Shown piece after piece: positions 1-6,495 of a stretch of DNA of 13,640 nucleotides. Made by a program: the position numbers and the translations under genes. The notes under the pieces are model-generated. The model made no database searches and was not told the DNA's origin. It saw only the letters and a list, made by a program, of their open reading frames with translations. This DNA is from Prevotellaceae bacterium UBA5903 (GTDB lineage Bacteria > Bacteroidota > Bacteroidia > Bacteroidales > Bacteroidaceae): assembly GCA_002431845.1 (NCBI GenBank), contig DJEH01000144.1, positions 5,436 to 19,075 of the forward strand. The letters are read 5' to 3'. The stretch's first letter is position 1; each line of letters opens with the position of its first letter.

Positions 1-62
1 TTGCATAGCATATCGTCTGTATGTTAGCATATCTACTTATGGTAGTTTATGGAGCGTACTAT

Positions 63-770
63 TCATCGCAATGACTGCAATTTTTGCCTCAAAATCTCCA
101 CGCCCTTGCTTGCCACCTGTTGTATTACCTCAATGTGATATCCACTCGGCACATTTACGGGCTTAGGGTCTATCAAGAACACGGGCACTCCAGGACGCGT
201 GTATCTGATGAGCGATGCTGCGGGATAAACATTGAGCGAGGTGCCAATAATCACAAATATGTCGGCATGCTCGGTGGCTTCGGCTGCAGGTTCAAGGTTG
301 GGCACAGCCTCGCCAAACCACACTATCCACGGGCGCAGCAACGAACCATCCTCGGCCAATGCTCCGTGAGCCACCACAGGTTGGTCGGCAGGCAATGTGC
401 GGATGTATCGGGGGTCGTTAGGGTTGCGACTCGAACATACCTTGCGTAGGTCGCCATGTAGGTGAATGATGTGGTGCGATCCTGCTCGTTCGTGAAGGTC
501 GTCTACATTTTGAGTAACAATGGTTATATCGAACTCATTTTCCAATTCTGCCAATATGCGGTGTCCCTCATTGGGTTTTGCCGAGGCAAGTTGCTCGCGC
601 AAATGATTGTAAAAATCTGTCACCATATTGGGGTTGGCACGCCATCCCTCAGGGGTAGCAACTTGCTCTACAGGATAGTTGTCCCACAGTCCACCTGCGT
701 CGCGAAACGTTGAAAACCCGCTTTCGGCACTAATGCCTGCACCCGTTAATACTACAATGCGTTTCTTCAT
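63..770 (-). CDS. cobB: Sir2-family NAD-dependent protein deacylase (CobB-like)
   Basis: 235 residues, cytoplasmic. It is expected to remove acyl groups from protein lysines using NAD. Visible Sir2 motifs are GAGIS (10-14), FRDAGGLW (22-29), TQNVDDLH (86-93), the catalytic-histidine motif HLHG (103-106, H105), VWFGE (150-154) and GTSLNVYPAA (177-186). The usual four zinc-binding cysteines are absent: only C112 lies in that region, so the zinc ribbon is lost. In the class III (CobB/SIRT5) selectivity motif YxxR, Y54 is present but the +3 residue is Leu (L57), with Arg one place later (R58), so acyl preference is uncertain. The ATG at 770 is supported by a Shine-Dalgarno site GGAGG (complement of 779-783). 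It is transcribed divergently from the FKBP genes. Family assignment is firm; the symbol is by similarity. Confidence 0.95.
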   Translation of the reverse strand: MKKRIVVLTGAGISAESGFSTFRDAGGLWDNYPVEQVATPEGWRANPNMVTDFYNHLREQLASAKPNEGHRILAELENEFDITIVTQNVDDLHERAGSHHIIHLHGDLRKVCSSRNPNDPRYIRTLPADQPVVAHGALAEDGSLLRPWIVWFGEAVPNLEPAAEATEHADIFVIIGTSLNVYPAASLIRYTRPGVPVFLIDPKPVNVPSGYHIEVIQQVASKGVEILRQKLQSLR

Positions 771-855
771 TATCTTTTCCTCCTTTTTAGTTTTCTACAA
801 ATAGTTTTGGCACACTTTTAGCTTGTTTTATGCTATATTGTACCACACTTTTATC

Positions 856-890
856 CAAAGTTACAAAAAGTAACACACAACAAGTGCAAA
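856..890 (-). promoter_or_regulatory. Candidate promoter of the Sir2 gene
   Basis: On the minus strand TAACTTTG (863 down to 856) matches the Bacteroidota -7 consensus TAnnTTTG. A TTTG at 890-887 lies 23 nt upstream as a possible -33 element; this spacing is at the long end. The start codon is about 85 nt downstream. Confidence 0.5.
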
Positions 891-906
891 GCTAAGGAAT
901 TAATTG

Positions 907-914
907 TACTTTTG
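907..914 (+). promoter_or_regulatory. Candidate -7 element for the FKBP gene cluster
   Basis: TACTTTTG exactly fits TAnnTTTG and lies 66 nt before the first FKBP start. No convincing TTTG -33 element is seen at the usual distance. It sits back to back with the Sir2 promoter candidate. Confidence 0.45.
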
Positions 915-980
915 CACATTGAACTACCTTAAGAAAACAAATAATAAAACATTAAATATACTTTTATTCAAAACCTATTT

Positions 981-1568
981 ATGGAAAAACTTAGTTACGC
1001 TCTTGGCATGGTTATAGGTCATAACCTCAAAGCAATGGGAGTAAAAGACCTCAACATCACCGATTTTGCAGACGCTATCACCGCAGTGACTGCTGACGAA
1101 ACATGCAAACTTACCGATGCCGAAGCGCAGCAGATAGTAAACACATTCTTGCAAAAGCAGCAAGAAGAGGCTGGCCGCGAAATACGTGAAGAAGGCGAAA
1201 AGTTCTTGGCTGAGAATGCTAAGAAAGAGGGTGTAACCGTGTTGCCAAGCGGATTGCAATACACCGTAATCAAAGAAGGTACTGGTGCACAGCCTAAGGC
1301 TACTGACCGTGTGAAGTGCCACTACGAGGGTACACTCACCAATGGTCAGGTGTTTGACTCTTCATATCGTCGTGGCGAACCTGCAGTATTCCCATTGAAT
1401 GGCGTAATTGCAGGATGGACCGAGGGTGTACAACTCATGAAAGAGGGTGCAAAATATCGTTTCTTCATTCCTTACAACCTTGCATACGGCGAGAGAGGTG
1501 CAGGCCAAGCCATTCCTCCATTTGCAGCTTTGGTGTTTGACGTTGAGCTCATCAGCATTGAAAAATAA
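981..1568 (+). CDS. FKBP-type peptidyl-prolyl cis-trans isomerase, cytoplasmic
   Basis: 195 residues. An alpha-helical N-terminal dimerisation domain of the FkpA/Mip kind (about 1-85, beginning KLSYALGMVIG) is followed by a C-terminal FKBP domain (about 88-195). Counterparts of the FKBP12 pocket are visible: Y115 in HYEG, F125-D126 in VFDSS, F137, V142-I143, W146 in GW, Y169 in LAYGERG, and F186. All key aromatic residues are kept, so it should be an active prolyl isomerase. There is no signal peptide or lipobox, so it probably acts in the cytoplasm, unlike its two downstream paralogues. The next gene begins 27 nt later, suggesting co-transcription. The ATG starts the recognisable N-terminal domain and no Shine-Dalgarno is obvious. 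Confidence 0.93.
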   Translation: MEKLSYALGMVIGHNLKAMGVKDLNITDFADAITAVTADETCKLTDAEAQQIVNTFLQKQQEEAGREIREEGEKFLAENAKKEGVTVLPSGLQYTVIKEGTGAQPKATDRVKCHYEGTLTNGQVFDSSYRRGEPAVFPLNGVIAGWTEGVQLMKEGAKYRFFIPYNLAYGERGAGQAIPPFAALVFDVELISIEK

Positions 1569-1595
1569 ACAAACTAACAGCATCATACATTTGTT

Positions 1596-2462
1596 ATGAA
1601 AAAGATTTTCTTGGCAGCCATGATGGTGGCTGCAACAGCCGTATTCAGCAGCTGTAACAATGGCTCGCCCAAGGCCAACCTCAAGACCGATATCGACACC
1701 TTGAGCTACGAAATGGGTATGGCAATGTCTGCCAGCGAAGGCGATTTTCAGAACATGCTCGCACAATCGGGTAGCGACTCTGCCTATGTAGACGAGTTTT
1801 TGAAAGGCTACATCGATGGTATGAAGTCGGCCGAAGACAAGAAGAAAATGGCTTACAACCTCGGTTTGCAAGCAGGTATGCAGGTTAAGAGCCAATTGCC
1901 TATGATTGAGCGTCAAGTGTTCCAAGGCGATAGCACAAAGAAACTTAGCGTAAAGAACTTTATCGCAGGTTTCACTGCTTTGGCTAAGAACAAAACCACT
2001 CTTAAGATTGGTGGTCAACTCGTAGACAAAGAAACTGCTCAAAAGCGCATCATGGACTATATGTTTGGTAGCAAAAAGGACGAGAGCAGGATATTTATCG
2101 AAAAAATGGCTAAGCAACCAGGTGTTGTAGCATTGGGTGGTGGCGTATATGGCAAGGAACTCACTAAGAGCGAAAGCACAGACCACTGCACTGCAACAGA
2201 CAGCGTAACCGTGAAGTACGAAGGCCGCTTGACCAATGGTCAGGTATTTGACTCTTCTGCTAACCAACCTGGTGGTGTAGTAACATTCAGCCTTAAAAAC
2301 GTTATCAAGGGTTGGAGCATCGCTATTCCTAAAATGGCAGTTGGCTCAACATGGGAAATCTACGTGCCCTACAACCTTGCTTATGGTGAGCAAGGCACAG
2401 GCCCTATCCCTCCTTACGCAGCTCTTGTGTTTAAGGTAACACTTGTTAGCATCGCTAAATAA
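1596..2462 (+). CDS. FKBP-type peptidyl-prolyl isomerase lipoprotein
   Basis: 288 residues. The N-terminus is a lipoprotein signal with lipobox FSSC (C20), followed by NNGSPK; with no aspartate at +2 and an SPK stretch the mature protein is probably envelope-anchored, but the membrane leaflet cannot be decided. An FKBP N-terminal helical domain spans about 30-170 (DTLSYEMGMAM). The FKBP domain spans about 185-288, with KYEG (207-210), VFDSS (217-221), VIKGW (236-240), PYNLAYGEQG and IPPYAALVF. Pocket residues are retained. The link between domains contains an unusual glycine-rich ALGGGVYG. It lies 27 nt after the cytoplasmic FKBP gene and is followed by a strong hairpin before the third paralogue. 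Confidence 0.93.
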   Translation: MKKIFLAAMMVAATAVFSSCNNGSPKANLKTDIDTLSYEMGMAMSASEGDFQNMLAQSGSDSAYVDEFLKGYIDGMKSAEDKKKMAYNLGLQAGMQVKSQLPMIERQVFQGDSTKKLSVKNFIAGFTALAKNKTTLKIGGQLVDKETAQKRIMDYMFGSKKDESRIFIEKMAKQPGVVALGGGVYGKELTKSESTDHCTATDSVTVKYEGRLTNGQVFDSSANQPGGVVTFSLKNVIKGWSIAIPKMAVGSTWEIYVPYNLAYGEQGTGPIPPYAALVFKVTLVSIAK

Positions 2463-2479
2463 ACCAAATGAACATAAAC

Positions 2480-2523
2480 CATAGGGCTTATGAGACTAAG
2501 AGATAAGTCTTGTAAGCTCTATG
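2480..2523 (+). promoter_or_regulatory. Strong intergenic RNA hairpin between FKBP genes 2 and 3
   Basis: Arms 2480-2497 and 2506-2523 form an uninterrupted 18-bp stem around an 8-nt loop. Fifteen pairs are Watson-Crick and three are G-U wobbles (2485/2518, 2491/2512, 2492/2511). Read from the opposite strand these three would be A-C mismatches, so the fold suits a plus-strand transcript. No U-tract follows directly, so it may be an mRNA-stabilising or attenuating element rather than a simple terminator. Confidence 0.7.
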
Positions 2524-2548
2524 TCTATTTATTACATACTCTTAAGAA

Positions 2549-3466
2549 ATGCAAGCAAAATCATTATTTACCCTTGCCCTTGCAGCTCTTTGCTGCACTG
2601 GAGCTATGGCACAAAAAGGCAAAAAGGCTAAGAAAAACGCTAAGGTTGTGCCTGCTGCCAAACTTACTCCCGCACTTCGTCCCGTAGACGGAAAAACATT
2701 TAGCTACGCTCTTGGTGTGGCTCAAGGCGAAAGTTTAAAACAATATCTTATTGGTCAGTTAGGCGTAGACTCTGCCTACATCGACGAAGCTATGCGTGGC
2801 CTTAATGCCAATATAAGCGATGCTGAACGCAAAAAGGCAGAGGCTTTTGCAGCCGGACTCAAAATTGCCGACATCAACAAGCGCAACTTGCCAATGTTTA
2901 ACCAACAAGCTGCTGGCAAGAAAGACAGTGCATACGTAGACGAAAAGGAGTTTGAACGCGCACTTACCAACGTGGTGTTGGGCAACGAAAAAACCTTTAC
3001 TCGCGACAGCGCAATGAAGGTGGTTGAAGGCCAATTTAAGTACCAACAAGAGGTTTATAAAGACAAAAACGTAAAGTTCCTTGCAGCTAACAAGAAACTT
3101 AAAGGAGTCATCACCCTTCCAAGCGGATTGCAATATCAAATCATCACTAAAGGCAATGGTCCTATCGCAACCGATAGCACCGAGGTGCAAGTACACTACG
3201 AGGGTTCACTCATTGATGGCACTGTGTTCGACTCATCTTATAAGCGCAATCAGCCTGCAACATTCCGCCCCGACCAAGTAATCAAAGGTTGGCGCGAAGC
3301 ACTCACCATGATGCCCGAGGGTTCTGTATGGAAACTCTTCATCCCTTCAGAACTTGGCTATGGCGAACGCGGACAAGGCGCTTCTATCCCTGGCAACTCT
3401 ACTCTTATCTTTACTGTAGAGAACATCAAGGTAAAAACTCCTGCAACCAAGGCTGAGAAAAAGTAA
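2549..3466 (+). CDS. FKBP-type peptidyl-prolyl isomerase, secreted
   Basis: 305 residues. A signal peptide with a likely cut at AMA|Q (21/22) is followed by a very basic stretch (KGKKAKKNAK). An FKBP N-terminal helical domain spans about 48-180 (KTFSYALGVAQGES). The FKBP domain spans about 190-295, with HYEG (216-219), VFDSS (226-230), VIKGW (244-248), GYGERGQG and IPGNSTLIF. The last motif has GN where the first two paralogues have PP or PY, as in Mip/FkpA-type enzymes. A lysine-rich tail ends the protein. It probably acts as a periplasmic foldase. CC at 15-16 is not a good lipobox, so I prefer signal peptidase I. The gene follows the 2480-2523 hairpin by 25 nt and ends before the terminator array. 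Confidence 0.92.
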   Translation: MQAKSLFTLALAALCCTGAMAQKGKKAKKNAKVVPAAKLTPALRPVDGKTFSYALGVAQGESLKQYLIGQLGVDSAYIDEAMRGLNANISDAERKKAEAFAAGLKIADINKRNLPMFNQQAAGKKDSAYVDEKEFERALTNVVLGNEKTFTRDSAMKVVEGQFKYQQEVYKDKNVKFLAANKKLKGVITLPSGLQYQIITKGNGPIATDSTEVQVHYEGSLIDGTVFDSSYKRNQPATFRPDQVIKGWREALTMMPEGSVWKLFIPSELGYGERGQGASIPGNSTLIFTVENIKVKTPATKAEKK

Positions 3467-3492
3467 ACAAGCATCTATCTTACAGCATAAAA

Positions 3493-3596
3493 GTTTTAGG
3501 AATGCGTTTCTAAAACCCATTATTATCAAAAGTTTTAGGAATACAATCCTAAAACTTTTGTTTTTATAGTAGTTTTAGAAATGCATGTCTAAAACT
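3493..3596. repeat. Array of three related hairpins (GTTTTAGRAA...CTAAAAC)
   Basis: Three inverted repeats share the arms GTTTTAG and CTAAAAC and are spaced 39 and 40 nt apart (starts of GTTTTAG at 3493, 3532 and 3572). Hairpin 1 has arms 3493-3502 and 3507-3516 (10 pairs, one G-U). Hairpin 2 has arms 3527-3540 and 3547-3560 (14 perfect pairs). Hairpin 3 has arms 3571-3579 and 3588-3596 (9 perfect pairs). The near-constant spacing suggests tandem duplication of a terminator-like unit. Confidence 0.75.
3527..3567 (+). terminator. Intrinsic terminator of the FKBP cluster
   Basis: A perfect 14-bp stem (3527-3540 with 3547-3560), a 6-nt loop and a following TTTTTAT. It lies 60 nt after the third FKBP stop. 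The stem is A/T-rich, as is common in this phylum. The symmetrical stem could also serve a minus-strand transcript. Confidence 0.8.
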
Positions 3597-3726
3597 TAAA
3601 CTCCAATAAACTCATCGTTTTTAAACGCTTATCATCTAAAGCATAGCGATTATAGTAATATCCCTTCACCACGCCTAAGTTCACATTGAACGAATTGCCA
3701 CTAAAAGTCACTAAAAACGTATACAT
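3589..3726 (-). CDS. Possible 45-residue protein or gene remnant, unknown function
   Basis: I do not recognise this ORF. It starts at ATG 3726 and stops with TAG at 3589-3591, inside the third hairpin of the array. In-frame stops lie just upstream of the ATG. The product has no signal peptide; it is rich in aromatic and beta-prone residues (SFNVNLGVVKGYYYNRY near the middle) and ends in LLEFKF, like the last strand of an outer-membrane barrel. Codons such as GGC, TCG, AAC, GTG and CGC look more coding-like than the surrounding A/T-rich DNA. It could be a small gene converging on the FKBP cluster, the decayed 3' end of a larger barrel gene, or chance. Confidence 0.3.
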   Translation of the reverse strand: MYTFLVTFSGNSFNVNLGVVKGYYYNRYALDDKRLKTMSLLEFKF

Positions 3727-3784
3727 TTTTTACTATTTTTTCGGTATTACCGCTTTTAATGGTATAAACCGCCTTGAAAATCAA

Positions 3785-3792
3785 CAAAACTA
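3785..3792 (-). promoter_or_regulatory. Possible -7 element for the minus-strand small ORF
   Basis: TAGTTTTG on the minus strand (3792 down to 3785) fits TAnnTTTG and lies about 59 nt before the ATG at 3726. No -33 TTTG is seen. Such a short match can occur by chance in A/T-rich DNA. Confidence 0.25.
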
Positions 3793-3813
3793 CGACATTG
3801 AAAATATTTTTCG

Positions 3814-3821
3814 TAACTTTG
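3814..3821 (+). promoter_or_regulatory. Candidate -7 element of the surface-protein operon
   Basis: TAACTTTG is an exact TAnnTTTG match followed by GCACACAG. It would give a 5' leader of about 110 nt before the lipoprotein gene at 3939. A -33 TTTG at normal distance is not evident. The leader contains a G-run (AGGGGGT, near 3831) of unknown role. The rest of 3597-3938 shows only the possible small minus-strand ORF. Confidence 0.5.
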
Positions 3822-3938
3822 CACACAGATAGGGGGTAATGTGTCTTTATATGATTTTTAAGACGTAGAACACCTACTTTTAATCACACTATACTTAACG
3901 AACCTATTGCTCATTTAACCACATCCATACATAACATA

Positions 3939-5150
3939 ATGAAACGTATACTTCTGTTAGCTCAAGCCATTGTAGCACTTTTAACGCTACAATCGTGCAT
4001 ACAAGACGAACCTCTTAATGCCGAATGTGACATTACTGGCATAGATTCAACATGGCTCAATGAGCATCGTAGCATACTAAAGGGCGACCCCGTGATAGGC
4101 AACGATGCCATCGTATTTACTACTGCCAATCGCGACATTGACCGCTCTGCCCTTAACCCCAAATTCACACTTACAGAAGGTGCATGGATCACTGCTATTG
4201 TAGATGGTATAGAGGTGCCAAGCAATGGCATTACACGCGATTTTTCTTCGGCACAAACATATACAACTCACTCACAAGACGGCAATTGGACAAAAGACTA
4301 CAAGGTGAGCTTTGAACTTCCCCCCATGGAATACGATGAATGGCTCATGGGATTTGAGAACTTTAAACTCGATGCTAAGGGTAAATATCAAGAGTGGTAC
4401 GAACTTGATGCCAACGACCCCAGCAACCCCGAACGCAACTATTGGGCATCGGGTAATGGAGGATTTGCAATTGCCAAATATAATGCACCTACAAGCGAAT
4501 ATCCCACCGTTGCCATTGAAAATGGAGTGAATGGTAAGGGACTGAAACTCACCACACGCGAAACAGGATGGAAAGCTACCAAGATGCCAATCGCTGCTGG
4601 CAACCTTTTTATCGGTACGTTTAATGCAAGTGCAGCTGCTGTTAGCCCGAGCAAAGCACTAAAAGCTACAAAATTTGGTTTACCCATTGTTACGAAGAAG
4701 CCTGTACGTCTTGAGGGCTACTATAAATACAAAGCTGGCGACACCTTTACCGATGGCAACTACAAAGTGCACCCCGAGATGCACGACTCTGCCGACATTT
4801 ATGCTGTTGTTTACGAGATTGCCACAAAAACTGAAAGAGCAGCAGGACAAAAGTTTGAACCCCTTGACGGAAGCAATGTGCTTACGTCAGATCGCATCGT
4901 ATTGATGGCACGCATTGACAAGCCTATTGAGTTTGAAGGCGACCTTTCAGACCTTGACGAGGCTGAATGGAACTTCTTCTCTGAGGAGTTTAAGCCTATG
5001 AATGGTAAAGAATTTAGCGCAGAGCGTCTTGCCGACGACGGCTATGCCATAGCTATTGTTATGACTTCGAGCCGACAAGGTGCATATTTTAAAGGCGCTA
5101 AGAACTCTACGCTCTACGTGGACGAGATTAAACTTGTAAATGAAAAATAA
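3939..5150 (+). CDS. PCMD-domain surface lipoprotein
   Basis: 403 residues. A lipoprotein signal with lipobox LQSC (C20) is followed by an immunoglobulin-like N-terminal region (about 30-127, including NPKFTLTEGAWI, DFSSAQTYT and DGNWTKDYKVSF) of the kind that precedes PCMD domains. The PCMD (putative carbohydrate metabolism) domain covers about 130-403; landmarks are YWASGNGGFA, GLKLTTRETGW, MPIAAGNLFIGTF, ALKATKFGLPI, GYYKYKAGD, SADIYAVVYE, NVLTSDRIVLMARID and the terminal STLYVDEIKLV. The family is typical of Bacteroidota surface loci. Carbohydrate binding is suggested only by the family name and domain fold; no catalytic residues are claimed. It is the first gene of a likely operon, and its stop lies just before the antitoxin start. 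Confidence 0.88.
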   Translation: MKRILLLAQAIVALLTLQSCIQDEPLNAECDITGIDSTWLNEHRSILKGDPVIGNDAIVFTTANRDIDRSALNPKFTLTEGAWITAIVDGIEVPSNGITRDFSSAQTYTTHSQDGNWTKDYKVSFELPPMEYDEWLMGFENFKLDAKGKYQEWYELDANDPSNPERNYWASGNGGFAIAKYNAPTSEYPTVAIENGVNGKGLKLTTRETGWKATKMPIAAGNLFIGTFNASAAAVSPSKALKATKFGLPIVTKKPVRLEGYYKYKAGDTFTDGNYKVHPEMHDSADIYAVVYEIATKTERAAGQKFEPLDGSNVLTSDRIVLMARIDKPIEFEGDLSDLDEAEWNFFSEEFKPMNGKEFSAERLADDGYAIAIVMTSSRQGAYFKGAKNSTLYVDEIKLVNEK

Positions 5151-5157
5151 GGAAATG

Positions 5158-5373
5158 ATGAATAGTACTACTATAAATCCTACTTTTGAAACACTTCAAT
5201 TATCTATTCCGCCAGAAGATATTAAATTTATTAAAGCATTAGCTAAGAAATTTGGTTGGAAACTAGGCAAGAAGAAATCGGGATTGAAAGAATCAATTGA
5301 CGATATAAAGAAAGGTCGAGTATATGAGATTAAAGATATTGATGCCTACTTTAAAAAATTAGGTGTTGAATGA
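5158..5373 (+). CDS. Antitoxin of a YafQ-type toxin-antitoxin pair
   Basis: 71 residues from ATG 5158; earlier in-frame ATGs at 5155 and 5140 are possible, the latter overlapping the lipoprotein stop by 11 nt. I prefer 5158 because AAGGA at 5151-5154 gives it a usable Shine-Dalgarno spacing. The N-terminal part (TFETLQLSIPPEDIKFIKALAKKFGW when read across about 9-34) looks like a DNA-binding strand-helix module; the C-terminal part (DDIKKGRVYEIKDIDAYFKKL) is a charged helix suited to wrapping the toxin. Identity rests mainly on position: its stop overlaps the toxin start by ATGA. It probably represses the pair. Base composition is more A/T-rich than the flanking surface genes. Confidence 0.8.
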   Translation: MNSTTINPTFETLQLSIPPEDIKFIKALAKKFGWKLGKKKSGLKESIDDIKKGRVYEIKDIDAYFKKLGVE

Positions 5374-5645
5374 AATATACTTTAAAAGAAACAAAAAAGT
5401 TTCAAAAGGATGTCAGAAAATGTATAAAATGCGGACTTCCAATGGAGGAGCTTAAAACTGTATTCAAACTCCTACAAGAAACTGGCAAACTCCCATCTCG
5501 TTACCACCAGCACAAACTTTCAGGTGATTATAAAGACTTATGGGAATGCCATATTAGACCAGATTGGTTGCTTATATGGAAAGAGTTTGAGAATGAGCTA
5601 ATACTTGTAATGACAGATACAGGCACCCATTCAGACCTATTTTAG
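5370..5645 (+). CDS. YafQ-family mRNA interferase toxin
   Basis: 91 residues, the usual length for the RelE/YafQ fold. Counterparts of the E. coli YafQ active-site residues are in place: H48 in YHQHKLSG, H61 and D65 in CHIRPDW, and H87 with F91 in TGTHSDLF. All are retained, so it should be a ribosome-dependent endoribonuclease that cleaves mRNA when the antitoxin is degraded. The start ATG overlaps the antitoxin stop by four bases (ATGA), indicating translational coupling. The pair sits inside an otherwise continuous run of surface-protein genes, with 34 nt to the next gene. Confidence 0.92.
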   Translation: MKYTLKETKKFQKDVRKCIKCGLPMEELKTVFKLLQETGKLPSRYHQHKLSGDYKDLWECHIRPDWLLIWKEFENELILVMTDTGTHSDLF

Positions 5646-5679
5646 CAACCTCCACCACAAATAACTTCAACGCATCTAA

Positions 5680-6459
5680 ATGAAAAAAACACTCCTCATC
5701 ATAGCGCTTTTATTAAGCATGGGCAACCTATATGCTCAAAGGGTAACAGAAGCAAAAGAAACCGATATAAACCTCATTAAGGCAGCACTCAAGGGTTGGC
5801 ACGTGCGCATTGGTGCTGGTGTGAGCATAGGTGGTACATCACCATTACCACTACCTGCAGAGATACGCAGTATCAATAGCTATAACCCTACACTCTGCAT
5901 TCAACTTGAGGGTGCAGTGCAACGCAAGTTTGGCAAACATTGGGGTACAATGATTGGTGTACGCTTTGAAAATAAGGGCATGAAAACCGATGCAACGGTT
6001 AAGAACTACCACATGGAGGCTGTAAATGATGATGGTTCGGGCATCGTAAATGGTTCGTGGACGGGCGATGTAACAACCGAGGTAAACAATAAGTATCTCA
6101 CCTTCCCCGTGCTTGCTACTTATAGTTTTAATGACCGTTGGCAAATTCAAGCAGGTCCCTACTTCTCATACCTTATAAATGGCGACTTTAGCGGAAAAGC
6201 TCACGATGGCTATATTCGCAATGGAGACCCCACAGGCTTGTATGCCGAGGTAGGTAGTGCATCTTACGACTTTACAAACAATCTTCGTCGCTTTGCATGG
6301 GGCTTGCAAGTAGGTGGTGAGTTCAAGGCATATAAGCACCTTTCGGTGTCGGCAAATCTCAGTTGGGGATTGAATGGTATTTTCCCCTCCGACTTTAAGA
6401 GCGTAACCTTTGCCCTCTACCCCATCTATGGAACATTAGGATTTAACTATCTGTTCTAA
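5680..6459 (+). CDS. Outer-membrane beta-barrel protein (PorT/OmpW-like)
   Basis: 259 residues. A signal peptide is cut near LYA|Q (19/20). The mature protein shows alternating beta-strand patterns of an 8-stranded-type barrel: GWHVRIGAGVSIGG, LCIQLEGAVQRKFG, WGTMIGVRFENKGMK, KYLTFPVLATYSF, WQIQAGPYFSYLING, RRFAWGLQVGGEFK and LSVSANLSWGLNG. It ends YGTLGFNYLF, with the terminal phenylalanine expected for BAM-assembled barrels. The length suits the outer-membrane beta-barrel (porin-like) families of Bacteroidota. It lies 34 nt after the toxin and 36 nt before the first modular secreted protein, so it is probably the membrane component of the same system. Transported substrate, if any, is unknown. 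Confidence 0.85.
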   Translation: MKKTLLIIALLLSMGNLYAQRVTEAKETDINLIKAALKGWHVRIGAGVSIGGTSPLPLPAEIRSINSYNPTLCIQLEGAVQRKFGKHWGTMIGVRFENKGMKTDATVKNYHMEAVNDDGSGIVNGSWTGDVTTEVNNKYLTFPVLATYSFNDRWQIQAGPYFSYLINGDFSGKAHDGYIRNGDPTGLYAEVGSASYDFTNNLRRFAWGLQVGGEFKAYKHLSVSANLSWGLNGIFPSDFKSVTFALYPIYGTLGFNYLF

Positions 6460-6495
6460 AAAGGACTGACTAAACAATTAAACACACATCTCTAT

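Noticed and set aside
6..33. Direct repeat TAGCATATC at 6-14 and 25-33
   Set aside because: Only 9 bp in A/T-rich DNA with two copies; too weak to call without flanking sequence.
1362..2267. A 301-codon open frame on the minus strand
   Set aside because: It lies wholly opposite two clear FKBP genes, is Cys/His/Leu-rich without recognisable motifs, and is explained by codon bias of the real genes.
2490..2687. A 65-codon plus-strand frame overlapping the third FKBP start
   Set aside because: It starts inside the hairpin, is out of frame with the FKBP and is Leu/Lys-rich without protein-like features.
3493..3596. CRISPR array
   Set aside because: Only three short palindromic units, each differing in its loop, with no conserved full-length repeat, no spacers of normal size and no cas genes.
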